A stretch of 7,163 nt of DNA, taken from Clostridia bacterium (GTDB lineage Bacteria; Bacillota; Clostridia; Oscillospirales; Oscillospiraceae). Below, one piece after another: positions 4,779-7,163 of this stretch. The translations under genes were made by a program, and so were the position numbers. The stretch lies in assembly GCA_003245395.1 (NCBI GenBank), contig QKDF01000039.1:1-7163 (forward strand), read 5' to 3'. The notes under the pieces are model-generated. The model saw only the letters and a list, made by a program, of their open reading frames with translations, did not search any database and had not been told where the DNA came from. How positions within the stretch are numbered: position 1 is the first letter of the stretch; each line of letters starts with the position of its first letter.

Positions 4779-6347
4779 TCAGAACTTTTCGTGACACATG
4801 TCGGTGATGGACTTGCGGATTTCTTCCTCGTGGCCGGTGGGGTAGAAGATCACCAGATAATCTCCCGGCAGCAGTATGGTGTCGCCGTGTGGGATGATGT
4901 CCTGATTGCCCCGGCGCAGGCTGACGATCAGGGTGCCGGAGGGCCAGGTAATTTCGTCGACCCGCCGTCCGGACGCGCAGCTGCCCAGCTCCACGGGGAT
5001 TTCCATCAGGCTCTTTTTTTGGTGTTCGGGGGCAGCTTCTTCAGCTTCTTCCTCTTTACCGATGGAGCGCTCCAGCAGCACCTCGTAGATGGGGTCGATC
5101 TTCATGAAGTCGGAGACCAGCAAAGCGGAGAAGGCGCAGGTGGCCACCGGCAGCATGTGCACCAGAGAGCCGGACATCTCCACCGTCAGCAGTATGGCGG
5201 TGATGGGCGCTTTAACGGACGCAGCCATGGCCGCCGCCATGGCGCACACGGCGAAGTCCGTGATGTACTCGGTGGGGAACAGCCCCAGGTTGGCGGAGAG
5301 AATGCCGAAAATGCTGCCCGTCAGCGTACCCACGGCCAGGATGGGCATGAAGATGCCGCCGGGAACGCCGCTGCCGAAGCTGGTGCAGGTGAACAGGAAC
5401 TTGACAACCAGAAGCAGAAGCAGAAGCAACACGCCGCCTGTGGCGGTTTCGGCGAATTCAATCAGGTCGCGGCCGCTGCCCAGAGTCAGAGGGAGGTACA
5501 TGCCGCAGGGAATGGCCAGCAGCAGTGCCACCGTGGGCGCCCACCGGGACGGCATTTTGTCGTACAGAGGGCCTGAGGCCAGCAGCGCTTTGTTGAGCAG
5601 AGAGCCCACAAATCCGGTGACCATGCCCAAGGGGATCATCCAGAAGTACAGATGGATGGGCAGCTGGGGCAGCTGGGTGAAGTGCAGCTCCGGCGTCAGG
5701 CCGAAGAAGTATTTGGACACGAAGTCCGCCACCAGAGATGCGGCCGTGGCCGTGAGCATGATGGCGGGGGAGAAGTTGCGGTGGACTTCTTCCAGCGCGA
5801 AGATCACGCCGGAGAGGGGCGCGTTGAACGCCGCGGCAAGACCCGCGGCAGCGCCGCCGGTGATGAGGTAGTTCTCCTCCACCTTGCTTTTGCCCAGCAG
5901 TTTGGATACCGCCTGAGCGCCTGCGGCGCCGATCTGGATGGAGGGGCCCTCACGGCCCAGAGACAGACCGAAGATGCTGCACAGTCCGCCGGCCAGAAAA
6001 CGCACGACCAGAATGGAATACCACTTCATCTTCATACCGAACAGAACGACGCCCTCCACCTGGGGGATGCCGCTGCCCTTGGCCGTGGGCTCCAGCTTCA
6101 CCAGCCAGGCCACCACAAGTCCGACTGCCACGGCGCCCGCAATCCATGGGATCAAATACAGGGGGTGGTCTTTAAAATAGCCGTAGCATGTCACTGCGGT
6201 CGCCGTCCCGCGCTCGATGATCAGCCGGTACAGCACGGCCAGCAGGCCCGCCACAGCGCCGGACAAAATCGCCTTGACTGCGATGCTCCACTTAAGCCGA
6301 TTGAAGTCGGACAGGAAGCGATAAAATTTTGTTCTCTCCTCACTCAT
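4779..6347 (-). CDS. CLC-family chloride/proton exchanger with C-terminal TrkA_C domain
   Basis: The 522-residue integral membrane protein carries the CLC signatures in order: GSGIP (91-95, Ser92), GREGP (131-135, gating E133), AAAFNAPLSGVIFALEE (171-187) with E187 matching the internal proton glutamate of E. coli ClC (E203), GSGVPGGIFMP (325-335), and Y421 in 'DPIYEVLL' matching Y445. Having both glutamates predicts a Cl-/H+ exchanger rather than a channel. After an acidic linker (about 430-445), residues 452-515 (ELGSCASGRRVDEITWPSG..LLPGDYLVIFYP) form a TrkA_C (RCK_C) type domain, a small ligand-binding or dimerising module seen in a subset of bacterial CLCs. Its ligand is unknown. The start is supported by AGAGG (6357-6361), 9 bases upstream. 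Roles in acid or osmotic stress are plausible by family only. Confidence 0.93.
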   Translation of the reverse strand: MSEERTKFYRFLSDFNRLKWSIAVKAILSGAVAGLLAVLYRLIIERGTATAVTCYGYFKDHPLYLIPWIAGAVAVGLVVAWLVKLEPTAKGSGIPQVEGVVLFGMKMKWYSILVVRFLAGGLCSIFGLSLGREGPSIQIGAAGAQAVSKLLGKSKVEENYLITGGAAAGLAAAFNAPLSGVIFALEEVHRNFSPAIMLTATAASLVADFVSKYFFGLTPELHFTQLPQLPIHLYFWMIPLGMVTGFVGSLLNKALLASGPLYDKMPSRWAPTVALLLAIPCGMYLPLTLGSGRDLIEFAETATGGVLLLLLLLVVKFLFTCTSFGSGVPGGIFMPILAVGTLTGSIFGILSANLGLFPTEYITDFAVCAMAAAMAASVKAPITAILLTVEMSGSLVHMLPVATCAFSALLVSDFMKIDPIYEVLLERSIGKEEEAEEAAPEHQKKSLMEIPVELGSCASGRRVDEITWPSGTLIVSLRRGNQDIIPHGDTILLPGDYLVIFYPTGHEEEIRKSITDMCHEKF

Positions 6348-6401
6348 TTCAAAAAACCTCTATCGTTGGATTGGAAACCTAAGAATTTCACATACTTGAA
6401 C

Positions 6402-6431
6402 AGTATAGCATATGTTAAGAGTTCTTAACAA
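6402..6431 (-). promoter_or_regulatory. Candidate promoter of the CLC gene
   Basis: On the minus strand TTGTTA (6426-6431) and TATACT (6402-6407) are separated by 18 bases. The predicted start is near 6395, giving a leader of about 48 bases with AGAGG at 6357-6361. The -35 box lies inside the palindrome at 6413-6430. Confidence 0.6.
6413..6430. promoter_or_regulatory. Palindromic operator candidate in the CLC promoter
   Basis: TGTTAAGAGTTCTTAACA has perfect 8-bp arms (6413-6420 and 6423-6430) around 2 bases. It covers most of the -35 box of the CLC promoter and ends 5 bases before the -35 of the rightward promoter candidate. The size and position fit a dimeric winged-helix repressor; the protein is not identifiable from this window. 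Confidence 0.55.
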
Positions 6432-6435
6432 GGGC

Positions 6436-6464
6436 TTGATGAAAATTTATGATAAGTTTATAAT
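6436..6464 (+). promoter_or_regulatory. Rightward promoter-like sequence with no matching gene
   Basis: TTGATG (6436-6441) and a perfect TATAAT (6459-6464) are 17 bases apart on the plus strand. No convincing plus-strand gene follows: the downstream frame runs antisense into the E2-like gene. A transcript from about 6471 would meet the strong hairpin at 6528-6562, which lacks a U-run in this direction. It may be a small or antisense RNA promoter or a chance match in AT-rich DNA. Confidence 0.35.
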
Positions 6465-6527
6465 GAAAAATGTAAAAATCGGCGGCAATCTGCCTGTTCC
6501 CGTGTCAAAATGGCAAAAAACGCAGAA

Positions 6528-6562
6528 AGCGGCAGACAGCAGGGCCTCTGCTGTCTGCCGCT
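6528..6562 (-). terminator. Rho-independent terminator of the E2-like gene
   Basis: AGCGGCAGACAGCA (6528-6541) pairs perfectly with TGCTGTCTGCCGCT (6549-6562), a 14-bp stem with a 7-base loop. On the minus strand it is followed by TTCTGCGTTTTTT. It lies 25 bases past the stop codon of the E2-like gene. Confidence 0.85.
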
Positions 6563-6587
6563 GTAAAATTCCGGAATCTGCGCGGGA

Positions 6588-7163
6588 CTACCGCGCCGTG
6601 GCTGCGGCTTCCTCCGGAATAACCGCCTCCTCGCTGTGAGAGGCGGGGGCAGCGCCCAGCCCGTCCAGACGGGTTTCCAGTTCCTCGGGGCGCTTTAAAT
6701 ACCGGGTAAACGCGGCGAAAAAGCGGGAATATTCCACGCCGGTGGCGATGCGTTCGTCCATCACCACGCCCAGCGGCATGGCGCGGGAGCGGCTTTTCAG
6801 GTCTGCGCCGGGCTTGGACACCGGCTTGCCCATGCAGATGAACACGCTGGTGGTGCCGAATTCATAGCAGTGGTGGTAGATCACCTGGGTGTTGATGGAC
6901 GCCAGATTCGTGATGAACAGGCTGGTGTGGAACGGGGACAGGTCAATGATTTTCCGGGGTAGCAGGCCGACCAGATCCAGCCCCTTTACCAGCCGGAACA
7001 CGATTCCCGCCAGGCCGGGAATGCCGAAGACGAAATTGACGAATTTGTCCGCGCCGTTGTTGTGGGCGGCGTCGTTGTTGCGGGCCAGGCTCGCCCGGAT
7101 TTTATCGCTGATGGAGAACACGGTGTCCGTCTCCTCCAGAAAAATCTTCAGGGACGTCTCGTC
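6588..7163 (-). CDS. E2-like acyltransferase-fold protein (2-oxo acid dehydrogenase catalytic-domain family), C-terminal part
   Basis: The frame is open to the right edge of the window, so the true start is outside; 191 residues are visible, beginning DETSLKIFLEETDTVF. The pattern FVFGIPGLAGIVFRLV, then LSPFHTSLFITNLASI, IYHHCYEFGTTSVFICMGKP, and DERIATGVEYSRFF-x6-YLKRPEELE follows the C-terminal half of the E2 catalytic domain and of stand-alone clostridial proteins annotated as 2-oxo acid dehydrogenase acyltransferase. True E2 enzymes carry DHR-xx-DG as the catalytic His/Asp motif; here it reads DER-IA-TG (visible residues 136-142), so the catalytic His and Asp are absent. A His pair is present in YHH earlier. 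No lipoyl domain is visible. The last 20 residues or so form an Ala/Glu-rich tail. Acyltransferase activity is doubtful; a binding or structural role, or different chemistry, is possible. An internal GTG at 7121 is not the start. Confidence 0.72.
   Translation of the reverse strand, partial: DETSLKIFLEETDTVFSISDKIRASLARNNDAAHNNGADKFVNFVFGIPGLAGIVFRLVKGLDLVGLLPRKIIDLSPFHTSLFITNLASINTQVIYHHCYEFGTTSVFICMGKPVSKPGADLKSRSRAMPLGVVMDERIATGVEYSRFFAAFTRYLKRPEELETRLDGLGAAPASHSEEAVIPEEAAATAR

Noticed and set aside
4644..5576. Plus-strand open frame of 310 codons opposite the CLC gene
   Set aside because: Gly/Gln/His-rich antisense shadow of CLC. The conserved CLC motifs on the other strand leave no doubt which is real.
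5652..6428. Plus-strand open frame of 258 codons opposite the CLC N-terminal half
   Set aside because: Same type of antisense shadow; no family resemblance and no ribosome binding site of note.
6412..6639. Possible 75-residue plus-strand protein downstream of the rightward promoter
   Set aside because: No family resemblance, it contains the terminator stem of the opposite gene, and its second half is antisense to the E2-like gene.
7119..7121. GTG at 7121 as the start of the E2-like gene
   Set aside because: The reading frame continues upstream to the window edge with sequence (IFLEETDTVF) that matches the pattern of homologues, so the gene is a fragment.

Overview
The window looks like chromosomal DNA from a gut-type Clostridia bacterium, most likely a GC-rich member of the Oscillospiraceae. 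This is an inference from gene content: a fused CsaB-type enzyme, a DUF4330 protein, small CCC-motif proteins, a GntR-type regulator start and an acyltransferase-like E2 protein. Genes are GC-rich and are separated by AT-rich spacers with Gram-positive style promoters and U-tailed terminators. I see no tRNA, rRNA, CRISPR array, insertion sequence or phage gene.

Layout: positions 1-62 hold the first 20 codons of a probable GntR-family regulator reading leftward off the window, with a strong promoter and a 7-bp inverted repeat over it. A terminator at 169-205 closes a leftward DUF4330 membrane-anchored gene (220-699). A shared promoter region (700-845) separates that gene from a long rightward gene (846-3080). 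The latter encodes a GT4 glycosyltransferase fused to a CsaB-type pyruvyl transferase, probably acting on a secondary cell-wall polymer. A two-way terminator follows at 3108-3137.

The remaining genes all read leftward. Two paralogous small proteins (3181-3387 and 3590-3778) lie in a tandem duplication. Each copy carries its own upstream block and terminator, and the outer copy also carries a ghost of the 3' end of the neighbouring gene. That neighbour is a YetF-type (DUF421) membrane protein (3814-4530), whose leader contains three copies of one 12-13 base element that could form mutually exclusive hairpins, one of them covering the ribosome binding site. Upstream are a CLC-type chloride/proton exchanger with a C-terminal TrkA_C domain (4779-6347) and the C-terminal part of an E2-like acyltransferase-fold protein whose usual catalytic motif is altered (6588-7163, open at the window edge).

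The DUF4330 gene and the fused GT4-CsaB gene may share a role at the cell surface, since they are divergent from one control region. The other genes show no clear common pathway. The most interesting signals are the tandem duplication with a gene-tail ghost, the possible RNA switch ahead of the YetF-type gene, and the single-chain GT4-CsaB fusion. I do not see clear evidence for a complete new system.
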